A stretch of 64,000 nucleotides of DNA from Coccinella septempunctata (lineage: Eukaryota; Arthropoda; Insecta; Coleoptera; Coccinellidae), in contig NC_058196.1 of the NCBI RefSeq assembly GCF_907165205.1, positions 9,404,501 to 9,468,500 of the forward strand. Reading direction: 5' to 3'. The translations under genes and the position numbers were made by a program. Below the pieces are notes generated by a model, which worked only from the letters and a program-made list of their open reading frames with translations, had not been told where the DNA came from and did no database searches. Below, piece after piece: positions 52,100-63,645 of the stretch. How positions within the stretch are numbered: the first letter of the stretch is position 1; the number at the start of each line of letters is the position of its first letter.

Positions 52100-53897
52100 T
52101 TACAATCCTCTCATATGGGACTTTGGTCGAATAATTGGTAAACCGATTGTGGTGAAATCCTTCCTTTCTGAATATATATATTTAATTCTCCTGACTGTAA
52201 GCTCCCAGGTTTCCAAAACCTCGTCGAAGAAGGCTGATCGTGGTTCGCCAACCATCGCTGTAGAACGATCAAGAGACGAGATAAGCGTCGGATACATATA
52301 AACTCGGCCACTCAGTATTTGGAAAGGTGTAAATGGGAATCTCCCATCAAATCTGACGGAGTTCTCGAAATGAATTAAATTCTTATCGAGACGATGCCAG
52401 AGACATCTCAGCTCATCGTCAGAGTAGATATCCTGATGGATCTTCTCAGGAATAGGAATTCCATTCAGTGTATGGATGAAGGCGTATTTCATGATCAATA
52501 ATTTCATTTTCGAATTTCCTCTCTTGATGGCCAGCTCCAACGGATTCAAATTCTGCTTGTTCAGCATGTCCAATCTTGCCCCATGTCGCAGAAGACAAGC
52601 TGCCATTGGCAGGTTCCCATAGGAGACTGCTTTGTGCAAAGGCGTCTCGCTGGCCATGTTTATCGCGTTTACGTCTATGCCACGTTCTGTGAGGATATAT
52701 GTTGCTTCTTTGTAAATCTCCGGTTTCACATTCGTCAGCATCGCTAGGCAATGCAGACAATTGTTCAGTTTGAAATCGGTGTTGCTGGCATCGCTGGTGT
52801 TATCTAGAAGTAGCCTGATCAATTCAGGACTAGGCCATTTTTTAGCCATCAGCAGCAGCAGGGTGTTCCCCCTTATATCAATGGCATCTAAGTCGACGTT
52901 ATATTTGAGAAGTTCTTCAATGCATTCTTTTCTCTTTTCACTGCTATCATTCACCATGTGGATAGGCTTGGAACCGTCGCATGTTTCTGCTTCAACATTG
53001 GCACCATTAGTCACCAGGGTTTCAACCAGATGGAGATGCCTAAATTGTATAGCCAGGTGGAGGGGGGTAACCTTTTTCGAGTCAGTGGCATTGACATTAG
53101 CTCCTTTTCGTAATAAAAACAGGACTTTCTCCAAATTTCCCGTTTCGACAGCCACATGAAGATCGGTTTTCTGAGGATCCTCAATATTTTCTTTTGGAAT
53201 ATTGATGGTCTGTAAAGAATTTAAGAGAAATTAGGCGATTGTTATGAAGTTAATACTTATATATCAGGTTTTGTGAACAACAAAAATTCAGTCGGTCTAT
53301 ACACGATGAATCTGTGACTCTTACAAATATTTAAACAATATATTATCGAGGTGAAAAGAAACATTTTTTTATACCATTTTTTTCGATTCAGCCCTGATAA
53401 AAAGATATAGCCATTTTAAGTTTTCATAATGAGCCATAGAGAAACAAGATTCCCTTCAGAATAAAAGCAGAATCTTTGACACTACACATATATGGTTCTT
53501 TCAAACAGAATTGCAATCAGTCAAATCAGTTCATGGTACGTAATGGTCATAATGGAAAAACTGGAGATGTAGGTGATATTTTGTGTTTAAAAAAGATTCA
53601 TCAAATAAATGATAAACTATATTGCGAAATTCATTTCATTCGATAAAACCTTTAGTGAGAGAAATTTTTTTTCATCAGCCTGTATCTTCCAAACCGAGCC
53701 GATTCGGAAAAAATGGTTCAGAAAAAAAATGTTTTTTTTGACCTCAAGAATATACTGTTAAAATGTTTGTACGAATCAAAGATTCCGCGTATACAAGAAT
53801 TTTCAAGAATCATTGCAAATCTCTTTACAGAAAACTTTTATGCACTTACCATTTTGCGAGAATTGTGGTGTCTTGTTTTATTCTCTCTTCGCGACAT
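52100..53897 (-). CDS. Ankyrin-repeat protein, copy 3 (two exons, intact)
   Basis: Exon 1 53850-53897, intron 53210-53849, exon 2 52100-53209; 385 residues, same structure as copy 1. It shares AVETGN with copy 2, so the two are sisters. Private changes: Leu for Phe in NPLELAI (last ankyrin repeat), Asn for Asp in DKNLIHF, Arg for Pro in LDRSTAM, and Tyr for Asp in RIKYIYS. Four amino-acid changes with no stop or frameshift make it the most diverged of the intact copies. It forms the left arm of the palindrome with copy 4. Confidence 0.85.
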
Positions 53898-53994
53898 ATT
53901 TCAGGTTTTAAACACACTGTAGATTAAAAATTTTAACTGTACTGACACGATTGAAAAACGAAGCACAACTGTACAAAGACACCCATTTACGTTC

Positions 53995-54003
53995 ATTTAT
54001 ATA
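53995..54003 (-). promoter_or_regulatory. TATA-like box, ankyrin copy 3
   Basis: TATATAAAT on the minus strand, 98 bp upstream of the ATG. Confidence 0.5.
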
Positions 54004-54129
54004 CTCGTAGGAATGGCTAGGTACGTAATTTTTTTCTGAGAACCGTAAGATGACCACCGAAATTTCTGCCCCCTTTCAAAATCTCAAACTACCTGACAAA
54101 TGACAGTTAATGTTTATTTGCCAATTGGG

Positions 54130-54600
54130 GATAACGACCCTGTAATAATTTTTGGATGGGACTTAACTTTTCGGTTAATTTGAATTGAGATTAGGAAGGG
54201 GGCATTAAGGAATGTTTTTCTTGAATTGAAATTATTCCGAGAATTTTTATCACAAATATATTTATGGAACTGTTGTGCGAAACTGGGTATAACGGCCCTG
54301 TAATAATTTTGGGATGGGACTTAACTTTTCGGTTAATTTGAATTGAGATTAGGAAAGGGGCAATAAGGAATGTTTTTCTTAAATTGAAATTATTTCGAGA
54401 ATTTTTATCAGAAATCTATTTATGGAACTGTTGTGCGAAACTGGGTATAACGGCCCTGTAATAATTTTGGGATGGGACTTAACTTTTCGGTTAATTTGAA
54501 TTGAGATTAGGAAGGGGGCAATAAGGAATGTTTTTCTTAAATTGAAATTATTCCGAGAATTTTTATCAGAAATATATTTATGGAACTGTTGTGCGAAACT
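54130..54600. repeat. 158-bp minisatellite, 3 units, upstream of ankyrin copy 3
   Basis: Three units (anchors near 54153, 54311 and 54469), the shortest of the four arrays. Confidence 0.95.
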
Positions 54601-54879
54601 TTCTAAATGCACAGTGACATGCAAGGAGAGGGCATTTGTAATTAGGTATCCTGTATTTTTAACTTGATTGGATCCGTAATTTTATAAATATTGGGATTTT
54701 TGAAGGGATCAAACAGCGCAGTATCTGGATGGGGTTTTGACTTTGAACAAGCAAAAAACCCTGACTTTGCTCCTAACATTTTTACCCTGAAACGTTCTAA
54801 CACACTTTGAAAAATATGAACCCTTAATTCTTATCGAAATGTTTCAATCCTTTTTTCCTTATTGTTATTCTTCCTTCAG

Positions 54880-55522
54880 GTCATCCTAAGTTGGTCTTAT
54901 GAAATAATAATGAATATAAACACATTTTCGATAAGCTGCACTCGTGATAACCTACAAGGTATAACATTTTCCTCCGGTTAAAAATAGACGTCAAGGTAGC
55001 TTCCATCGAAAAGGAAACTCAAAGGCAGTATCGGCAGGCGACCAAGCTGATAACAGCCACAAATCTTCGGATATCCTCACAGAATTCAATCTCTCATCCG
55101 TTCCTTCCACTCCACCTTTCACTGTCTTGCTTCAAGACATCGTCAAAAACGGACGGACTCTACTTACCTTCACAAGGCCGGGCGATGTACGTTTCCACGA
55201 GATACATCTATTTGTTTGTCAGCAGCTAATTGTCGTATCCTCATATTGTGTGCGTTTACCTCTAAAACTCATATGACCCGTCGTGCCCGTTCGGAGTTAT
55301 GGTCTTCGAGAAAGCTTTCTCGGATTTTCAGCCTGCCGGTGGTATGTGGCCATGTATGTAGTTAATGTGGTCGATTGGCACACGTTCGAAATTGGCGAAA
55401 TGCCTTCCGACACCCTCGGTTTGACTGTCGGTACCGGTTTAGGGGTGAGTGTCCTCGCTGGTATCTTGTCCGGGGTCTGTTTCATCATCGGATACAGGAG
55501 CAGGATTGGCAGAAAAAGGTAA
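54880..55522 (+). CDS. Candidate two-exon membrane-protein fragment, unit 3
   Basis: Exon A 54880-54958 and exon B from 55332, as in unit 1, with stop TAA at 55520-55522. It lies immediately left of the palindrome centre, so its mirror copy faces it 3' end to 3' end. Confidence 0.35.
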
Positions 55523-55535
55523 ATAAAATTGTATA

Positions 55536-55589
55536 CGTGACAATAATCGGCCGACTGCCACTCCCGTTCAAGTTAAAGATTCCGTATTC
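55536..55589. other. Central spacer of the palindrome
   Basis: 54 bp of unique sequence between GTATA (ending 55535) and its mirror TATAC (starting 55590). It is the reverse complement of the spacers at 47741-47794 and 51718-51771. Confidence 0.9.
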
Positions 55590-55602
55590 TATACAATTTT
55601 AT

Positions 55603-56245
55603 TTACCTTTTTCTGCCAATCCTGCTCCTGTATCCGATGATGAAACAGACCCCGGACAAGATACCAGCGAGGACACTCACCCCTTAACCGGTACCGACAG
55701 TCAAACCGAGGGTGTCGGAAGGCATTTCCCCAATTTCGAACGTGTGCCAATCGACCACATTAACTACATACATGGCCACATACCACCGGCAGGCTGAAAA
55801 TCCGAGAAAGCTTTCTCGAAGACCATAACTCCGAACGGGCACGACGGGTCATATGAGTTTTAGAGGTAAACGCACACAATATGAGGATACGACAATTAGC
55901 TGCTGACAAACAAATAGATGTATCTCGTGGAAACGTACATCGCCCGGCCTTGTGAAGGTAAGTAGAGTCCGTCCGTTTTTGACGATGTCTTGAAGCAAGA
56001 CAGTGAAAGGTGGAGTGGAAGGAACGGATGAGAGATTGAATTCTGTGAGGATATCCGAAGATTTGTGGCTGTTATCAGCTTGGTCGCCTGCCGATACTGC
56101 CTTTGAGTTTCCTTTTCGATGGAAGCTACCTTGACGTCTATTTTTAACCGGAGGAAAATGTTATACCTTGTAGGTTATCACGAGTGCAGCTTATCGAAAA
56201 TGTGTTTATATTCATTATTATTTCATAAAACCAACTTAGGATGAC
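55603..56245 (-). CDS. Candidate two-exon membrane-protein fragment, mirror copy
   Basis: Exon A 56167-56245 and exon B 55607-55793 (donor reading) or to the stop at 55603-55605, on the minus strand. Same splice signals and compatible phases. One change in exon A replaces Ser by Phe (SWFYE for SWSYE). It is tail-to-tail with unit 3 across the spacer. Confidence 0.35.
55850..55957 (+). other. Possible non-coding exon with strong splice donor
   Basis: GTGAAG|GTAAGT at 55957/55958 is a near-perfect donor in the direction of ankyrin copy 4. The equivalent in unit 1 is at 47373/47372 on the minus strand. Reading frames leading into it contain stops (one ends TTG TGA just before the donor), so it could only be an untranslated or alternative first exon. 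Weak evidence. Confidence 0.2.
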
Positions 56246-56524
56246 CTGAAGGAAGAATAACAATAAGGAAAAAAGGATTGAAACATTTCGATAAGAATTA
56301 AGGGTTCATATTTTTCAAAGTGTGTTAGAACGTTTCAGGGTAAAAATGTTAGGAGCAAAGTCAGGGTTTTTTGCTTGTTCAAAGTCAAAACCCCATCCAG
56401 ATACTGCGCTGTTTGATCCCTTCAAAAATCCCAATATTTATAAAATTACGGATCCAATCAAGTTAAAAATACAGGATACCTAATTACAAATGCCCTCTCC
56501 TTGCATGTCACTGTGCATTTAGAA

Positions 56525-57469
56525 AATTTCGCACAACAGTTCCATAAATATATTTCTGATAAAAATTCTCGGAATAATTTCAATTTGAGAAAAACATTCC
56601 TTATTGCCCCCTTCCTAATCTCAATTCAAATTAACCGAAAAGTTAAGTCCCATCCCAAAATTATTACAGGGCCGTTATACCCAGTTTCGCACAACAGTTC
56701 CATAAATATATTTCTGATAAAAATTCTCGGAATAATTTCAATTTAAGAAAAACATTCCTTATTGCCCCCTTCCTAATCTCAATTCGAATTAACCGAAAAG
56801 TTAAGTCCCATCCCAAAATTATTACACGGCCGTTATACCCAGTTTCGCACAACAGTTCCATAAATATATTCCTGATAAAAATTCTTGGAATAATTTCAAT
56901 TCAAGAAAAACATTCCTTAATGCCCCCTTCCTAATCTCAATTCAAATTAACCGAAAAGTTAAGTCCCATCCCAAAATTATTACAGGGCCGTTATACCCAG
57001 TTTCGCACAACAGTTCCATAAATATATTTCTGATAAAAATTCTCGGAATAATTTCAATTTAAGAAAAACATTCCTTATTGCCCCCTTCCTAATCTCAATT
57101 CAAATTAACCGAAAAGTTAAGTCCCATCCCAAAATTATTACAGGGCCGTTATAACCAGTTTCGCACAACAGTTCCATAAATATATTCCTGATAAAAATTC
57201 TCGGAATAATTTCAATTCAAGAAAAACATTCCTTAATGCCCCCTTCCTAATCTCAATTCAAATTAACCGAAAAGTTAAGTCCCATCCCGAAATTATTACA
57301 GGGCCGTTATACCCAGTTTCGCACAACAGTTCCATAAATATATTTGTGATAAAAATTCTCGGAATAATTTCAATTCAAGAAAAACATTCCTTAATGCCCC
57401 CTTCCTAATCTCAATTCAAATTAACCGAAAAGTTAAGTCCCATCCCAAAATTATTACAGGGTCGTTATC
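56525..57469. repeat. 158-bp minisatellite, 6 units, upstream of ankyrin copy 4
   Basis: Six inverted units (anchor GTCCCATCCC near 56646, 56804, 56962, 57120, 57278 and 57436). The unit number matches copy 1, not the adjacent palindrome partner copy 3. Confidence 0.95.
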
Positions 57470-57595
57470 CCCAATTGGCAAATAAACATTAACTGTCATT
57501 TGTCAGGTAGTTTGAGATTTTGAAAGGGGGCAGAAATTTCGGTGGTCATCTTACGGTTCTCAGAAAAAAATTACGTACCTAGCCATTCCTACGAG

Positions 57596-57604
57596 TATAT
57601 AAAT
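57596..57604 (+). promoter_or_regulatory. TATA-like box, ankyrin copy 4
   Basis: TATATAAAT 98 bp before the ATG. TACAGTTG at about 57626-57633 is at the right distance for a transcription start, which would give a 5' leader of about 75 nt. Confidence 0.5.
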
Positions 57605-57701
57605 GAACGTAAATGGGTGTCTTTGTACAGTTGTGCTTCGTTTTTCAATCGTGTCAGTACAGTTAAAATTTTTAATCTACAGTGTGTTTAAAACCTGAAA
57701 T

Positions 57702-59500
57702 ATGTCGCGAAGAGAGAATAAAACAAGACACCACAATTCTCGCAAAATGGTAAGTGCATAAAAGTTTTCTGTAAAGAGATTTGCAATGATTCTTGAAAAT
57801 TCTTGTACACGCGGAATCTTTGATTCGTACAAACATTTTAACAGTATATTCTTGAGGTCAAAAAAAACATTTTTTTCCTGAACCATTTTTTCCGAATCGG
57901 CTCGGTTTAAAAGATAAAGGCTGATTAAAAAAAATTTTCTCTCACTAAAGGTTTTATCGAATGAAATGAATTTCGCAATATAGTTTATCATTTATTTGAT
58001 GAATCTTTTTAAAACACAAAATATCACCTACATCTCCAGTTTTTCCATTATGACCATTACGTACCATGAACTGATTTGACTGATTGCAATTCTGTTTGAA
58101 AGAACCATATATGTGTAGTGTCAAAGATTCTGCTTTTATTCTGAAGGGAATCTTGCTTCTCTATGGCTCATTATGAAAACTTAAAATGGCTATATCTTTT
58201 TATCAGGGCTGAATCGAAAAAAATGGTATAAAAAAATGTTTCTTTTCACCTCGATAATATATTGTTTAAATATTTGTAAGAGTCACAGATTCATCCTGTA
58301 TAGACCGACTGAATTTTTGTTGTTCACAAAACCTGATATATAAGTATTAAATTCATAACAATCGCCTAATTTCTCTTAAATTCTTTACAGACCATCAATA
58401 TTCCAAAAGAAAATATTGAGGATCCTCAGAAAACCGATCTTCATGTGGCTGTCGAAAGGGGAAATTTGGAGAAAGTCCTGTTTTTATTACGAAAAGGAGC
58501 TAATGTCAATGCCACTGACTCGAAAAAGGTTACCCCCCTCCACCTGGCTATACAATTTAGGCATCTCCATCTGGTTGAAACCCTGGTGACTAATGGTGCC
58601 AATGTTGAAGCAGAAACATGCGACGGTTCCAAGCCTATCCACATGGTGAATGATAGCAGTGAAAAGAGAAAAGAATGCATTGAAGAACTTCTCAAATATA
58701 ACGTCGACTTAGATGCCATTGATATAAGGGGGAACACCCTGCTGCTGCTGATGGCTAAAAAATGGCCTAGTCCTGAATTGATCAGGCTACTTCTAGATAA
58801 CACCAGCGATGCCAGCAACACCGATTTCAAACTGAACAATTGTCTGCATTGCCTAGCGATGCTGACGAATGTGAAACCGGAGATTTACAAAGAAGCAACA
58901 TATATCCTCACAGAACGTGGCATAGACGTAAACGCGATAAACATGGCCAGCGAGACGCCTTTGCACAAAGCAGTCTCCTATGGGAACCTGCCAATGGCAG
59001 CTTGTCTTCTGCGACACGGGGCAAGATTGGACATGCTGAACAAGCAGAATTTGAATCCGTTCGAGCTGGCCATCAAGAGAGGAAATTCGAAAATGAAATT
59101 ATTGATCATGAAATACGCCTTCATCCATACACTGAATGGAATTCCTATTCCTGAGAAGATCCATCAGGATATCTACTCTGACGATGAGCTGAGATGTCTG
59201 TGGCATCGTCTCGATAAGGATTTAATTCATTTCGAGAACTCCGTCAGATTTGATGGGAGATTCCCATTTACACCTTTCCAAATACTGAGTGGCCGAGTTT
59301 ATATGTATCCGACGCTTATCTCGTCTCTTGATCCTTCTACAGCGATGGTTGGCGAACCACAATCAGCCTTCTTCGACGAGGTTTTGGAAACCTAGGAGCT
59401 TACAGTCAGGAGAATTAAAGATATATATTCAGAAAGGAAGGATTTCACCACAATCGGTTTACCAATTATTCGACCAAAGTCCCATATGAGAGGATTGTAA
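57702..59500 (+). pseudogene. Ankyrin-repeat gene, copy 4, truncated by a nonsense codon
   Basis: Exon 1 57702-57749, intron 57750-58390, exon 2 58391-59500 by homology. Start, splice sites and all seven ankyrin repeats match copy 1, including AVERGN. At 59393-59395 the codon TGG (Trp351 in the other copies) is TAG, so the product would stop after 350 residues, losing the last 35. A nearby Arg-to-Gln change (VGEPQS) is also a G-to-A difference. The frame after the stop is otherwise intact to TAA at 59498-59500, followed by AATAAA at 59559. The ankyrin domain is unaffected, so a shortened protein could still be made. I call it a pseudogene only because the conserved C-terminal end is lost. Confidence 0.8.
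57811..58305. mobile_element. Inverted-repeat element in the intron of ankyrin copy 4
   Basis: About 57811-57928 and about 58190-58305 are diverged inverted repeats, as in copy 1. A similar end sequence (ACAGGGTGAGTCTTTGACTC near 59859) lies alone in the 3' flank, suggesting the family is dispersed in this genome. No coding capacity. Confidence 0.55.
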
Positions 59501-59558
59501 ATAATAATTGTGTTTATATTAATGTATATATCGATTTAAAGAATGCTTTTTTTCTGTT

Positions 59559-59564
59559 AATAAA
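59559..59564 (+). promoter_or_regulatory. Poly(A) signal, ankyrin copy 4
   Basis: AATAAA about 60 nt downstream of the ancestral stop. Confidence 0.6.
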
Positions 59565-59736
59565 TTCATCGTTAAAATACACTGCGTAAAAAATTAATGC
59601 ACATCCTGAAAATCCCAATTCTAATGAAAGTTAACTGTACATTGACTTTATTTATAACTTATTTTTTAAGTTCTCTCGGGAAGGTTTTGAACGAAACAAG
59701 ACACATTAAATGGAAGAAAAATTCAGGATTTCACCG

Positions 59737-60189
59737 AATCTTATGTGAAAGAAGAGAAATGAACAATTTTCAAAATACTGAAATGCTGATGAGAGATTTA
59801 ATACTTGGTATTTCCACCCCTTGCGTTAATTACAGTTTTTGCGAGTGTTACCAATATACAGGGTGAGTCTTTGACTCATGCAAATGTTTTAACAGTAGGT
59901 TCTTAAGGTCAAAAGACGTGCCCTGATTCGATCACACACATACGAATACATTCTACGCATGAATTTCCTAACGACTACCGAATTTTATCACCAATTCTAC
60001 CAATGCGTTCTGGTGAACGTTCGATAGATTGATAGATCTGTATGGAAAAAGATTGTTAGGTTGCAATTCGATTGGCGAATTATACGAATCGACTGAGTTT
60101 TTTCTGGTGGAGTATTTGGTGCGTGTTTTTGGATACAGGGTGGTCTGAACAAACAAATAAACCGCGATTGTTTCAAAGGTTGTTCTAAA
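59737..60189 (+). other. Distal 3' flank of ankyrin copy 4
   Basis: Reverse complement of about 43161-43594. Same ACAGGGTG-type motifs, one near 59859 and one near 60136. No gene seen. Its presence ties copy 4 to copy 1. Confidence 0.6.
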
Positions 60190-60784
60190 GGAGTTGCTCT
60201 TTTAGAATATGTACCACTTTCAACTCTACGATGATTTTTTTGAGGGATACGCGTGTCAAAAGTTGATTTCGAAAATTTCAAAAAAAGATGGCGTCACTTA
60301 AAAATTCGTCAAGACCAAACGGTTGCAACTACGTCGATGAAATTTCGAGATTTATAACTATGAGAGCTGCTTTTTTGAAGTATTTATTACTTGTAGATCT
60401 GCGATGATTTTTCTGGGAGTTAAGCATCTCGAAAGCTGACCTTAGAAAAATTCCCAAAAAGATGGGGTCACTTAAAAATTCGTCAAGACCAAACGGTTGC
60501 ATCTACGTCGATGAAATTTCGAGATTTGTCACTAGAAGAGTTGCTTTTTTAGAATATGTATAATATTCGAATCTGCGATTTTTCTAGGAGATACGCGTGT
60601 CAAAAGTTGATTTCGAAAATTTCCAAAAAAGATGGGATCACTTAAAAATTCGTCAAGACCAAACGGTTGCACCTATGTCGATGAAATTTCGAGATTTATA
60701 ACTATGAGAGCTGCTTTTTTGAAGTATGTATTACTTGTTGATCTACGATGATTTTTATGGGAGTAAAGCATCTCGAAAGCTGAC
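60190..60784 (-). repeat. 172-bp tandem repeat, about 3.5 units, inverted
   Basis: AATTCGTCAAGACC recurs three times about 170 bp apart. Subtypes alternate (AAAAGTTGATTTCG versus GAAAGCTGAC), as in 42641-43160, with one more unit here. The last partial unit breaks off at GAAAGCTGAC and joins satellite directly. Confidence 0.85.
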
Positions 60785-63369
60785 TAAAATCTCAATTCCT
60801 ATCTGCACTATCGAATTGAAATTCAACATGTGCCTCTCAATTCGAAAACTATGTGCAGTTTCAAGATTTGGTTCGAATTGATCCAACAGTGTTCGAGGAA
60901 TTGATATCACACTTTGTCGAATTGACCACTGAAATCTCAATTCCTATCTGAACTATCGAACTGAAATTCAACATGTACATCTCAATCCGAAAACTATGTG
61001 CATTTTCAAGATTTGGTTCGAATTGATCCAACAGTTTTCGAGGAATTGATATCACACTCATTTCCTATCTGAACTATCGAACTGAAATTCAACATGTGCA
61101 TCTCAATCCGAAAACTATGAGCAGTTTCAAGATTTGGTTCGAATTGATCCAATAGTTCTTTAGGAATTGAAATGATATTTTGTCGACTCGACTTCTGAAA
61201 TCTCCATTCCATTTAGAACTATCGATCTGAAATTCAACATGTGCATCTCATTTCGAAAACTATGTGCAGTTTCACGATTTGGGTCGAATTGGTTCAAGAG
61301 TTTTTGAGGAATTGATATTTGCCGAATAGACTACTGAAATCTCAATTCCTTTCTGCACTATCGAACTGAAATTCGAAATGTGCATCTCAATTCAAAAACT
61401 ATGTGCAGTCTCAAGATTTGGTTCGAATTGATCCAACAGTTTTCGAGGAATTGATATCACAGTTTGCCGAATTGACCACTGAAATCTCAATTCCTATCTG
61501 AACTATCGAACTGAAATTCAACATGTGCATTTCAATTCGAAAACTATGTGCAGTTTCAAGATTTGCACTATCGAACTGAAATTCAAGATGTGCATCTCAA
61601 TTCGAAAACTATGTACAGTTTCAAGATTTTGTTCGAATTGATCCAATAGTTTTCGAGGAATTGATATCACACTTTGCCGAATAGACCACTAAAATCTCAA
61701 TTCCTATCTGCACTATCGAACTGAAATTCAACATGTGCCTCTCAATTCGAAAACTATGTGAAGTTTCAAGATTTGGTTCGAATTGATTCAACAGTTTTTA
61801 GGAATTGATATCATACCGTGCCGAATAGACCACTGAAATCTCAATTGCTATCAGAACTATCGAACTCAAATTCAACATATGCATCTCATTTCGAAAACTA
61901 TGTTCAGTTTCAAGATTTGGTTCGAATCGATCCAATAGTTCCTTAGGAATTGAAATGAGGAATTGATATCACACTTTGCCGAATAGACCACTAAAATCTC
62001 AATTCCTATCTGCACTATCGAACTGAAATTCAACATGTGCCTCTCAATTCGAAAACTATGTGCAGTTTCAAGATTTGGTTCGAATTGATTCAACAGTTTT
62101 TAGGAATTGATATCATACCGTGCCGAATAGACCACTGAAATCTCAATTGCTATCAGAACTATCGAACTCAAATTCAACATATGCATCTCATTTCGAAAAC
62201 TATGTGCAGTTCCACGATTTGGTTCGAATCGATCCAATAGTTTTCGAGGAATTGATATCACACTTTGCCGAATTGACCACTGAAATCTCAATTCCTATCT
62301 GAACTATCGAACTGAAATTCAACATGTACATCTCAATCCGAAAACTATGTGCAGTTTCAAGATTTGGTTCGAATTGATCCAACAGTTTTCGAGGTTTTGA
62401 TATCACACTTTGCCGAATTGACCACTGAAATCTCAATTTCTATCTGAACTATCGATCTGAAATTCAACATGTGCATCTCATTTCGAAAACTATGTGCAGT
62501 TTCACGATTTGGTTCGAATCGATCCAATAGTTCCTTAGGGATTGAAATGATATTTTGCCGAATCGACTACTGAAATCTTCATTCCTATCAGAACTATCGA
62601 TCTGAAATTCAACATGTGCATCTCAATTCGAAAACTATATGCAGTTTCATGATTTGGGTCGAATTGGTTCAACAGTTTTTGAGGAATTGATATCACACTT
62701 TGCCGAATAGACCACTGAAATCTCAATTCCTATCTGCACTATCGAACTGAAATTCAACATGTGCATCTCAATTCGAAAACTATGTGCAGTTTCAAGATTT
62801 GGTTCGAATCGATCCAACAGTTTTCGAGGAATTGATATCACACTTTGCCGAATAGACCACTGAAATCTCAATTCCTATCTGCACTATCGAACTGAAATTC
62901 AACATGTGCATCTCAATTCGAAAACTACGTGCAGTTTCAAGATTTGGTTCGAATTGATCCAACAGTTTTCGAGGAATTGATATCACACTTTGCCGAATTG
63001 ACAACTGAAATCTCAATTTCTATCTGAACTATCAAACTGAATTTCAACATGTGGATCTCAATTCGAAAACTATGTGCAGTTTCAAGATTTGGTTCGAATT
63101 GGTTCAACAGTTTTTGAGGAATTGATATCACACTTTGCCGAATAGACCACTGAAATCTCAATTCCTATCTGCACTATCGAACTGAAATTCAACATGTGCA
63201 TCTCAATTCGAAAACTATGTGCAGTTTCAAGATTTGGTTCGAATTGATCCAACAGTTTTCGAGGAATGGATATCACACTTTGCTGAATAGACCACTGAAA
63301 TCTCAATTCCTATCTGCACTATCGAACTGAAATTCAACATGTGCATCTCAATTCGAAAACTACGTGCAG
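60785..63369 (-). repeat. 145-bp satellite array, inverted, about 18 monomers
   Basis: Same satellite as 1-40417 on the opposite strand. 60785 to about 62430 is irregular, with internal deletions (near 61055, 61313, 61565 and 61957) and a 302-bp duplication (around 61801 and 62103). About 62430-63369 consists of regular monomers that match left-array variants, including the second-class monomer at 62535-62726. Monomers at about 61058-61310 share private variants with 40090-40345. Confidence 0.95.
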
Positions 63370-63403
63370 ATTGCGTTAATTACAGTTTTTGCGAGTGTTA
63401 CCA
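63370..63403. other. Inverted 33-bp flank fragment at a rearrangement joint
   Basis: TTGCGTTAATTACAG to GTGTTACCA (63371-63403) matches the 3' flank beside copy 4 (around 59820-59852) and the reverse complement of that beside copy 1. Here it is inverted relative to the copy 5 flank that follows at 63404 (AAGATTCGGTG). Confidence 0.8.
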
Positions 63404-63581
63404 AAGATTCGGTGAAATCCTGAATTTTTCTTCCATTTAATGTGTGTTGTTTCGTTCAAAACCTTCCCGAGAGAACTTAAAAAATAAGTTATAAATAAAG
63501 TCAATGTACAGTTAACTTTCATTAGAATTGGGATTTTCAGGATGTGCATTAATTTTTTACGCAGTGTATTTTAACGATGAA

Positions 63582-63587
63582 TTTATT
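63582..63587 (-). promoter_or_regulatory. Poly(A) signal, ankyrin copy 5
   Basis: AATAAA on the minus strand about 60 nt past the stop of copy 5. Confidence 0.6.
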
Positions 63588-63645
63588 AACAGAAAAAAAG
63601 CATTCTTTGAATCGATATATACATTAATATAAACACAATTATTAT

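Larger units (their letters stand above)
51863..59736. repeat. Large palindrome, arms about 3.7 and 4.1 kb, 54-bp spacer
   Basis: 51863-55535 is repeated in reverse complement at 55590-59736. The mirror relation is exact around 55562.5: for instance, exon B ends at 55518 on the left and 55607 on the right. The arms differ in length by 474 bp, exactly three 158-bp minisatellite units. The arms are nearly identical in sequence, so the duplication is recent or the arms are homogenised by gene conversion. Beyond 59736 the right arm continues like the flank of copy 1, not of copy 3. Confidence 0.95.
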
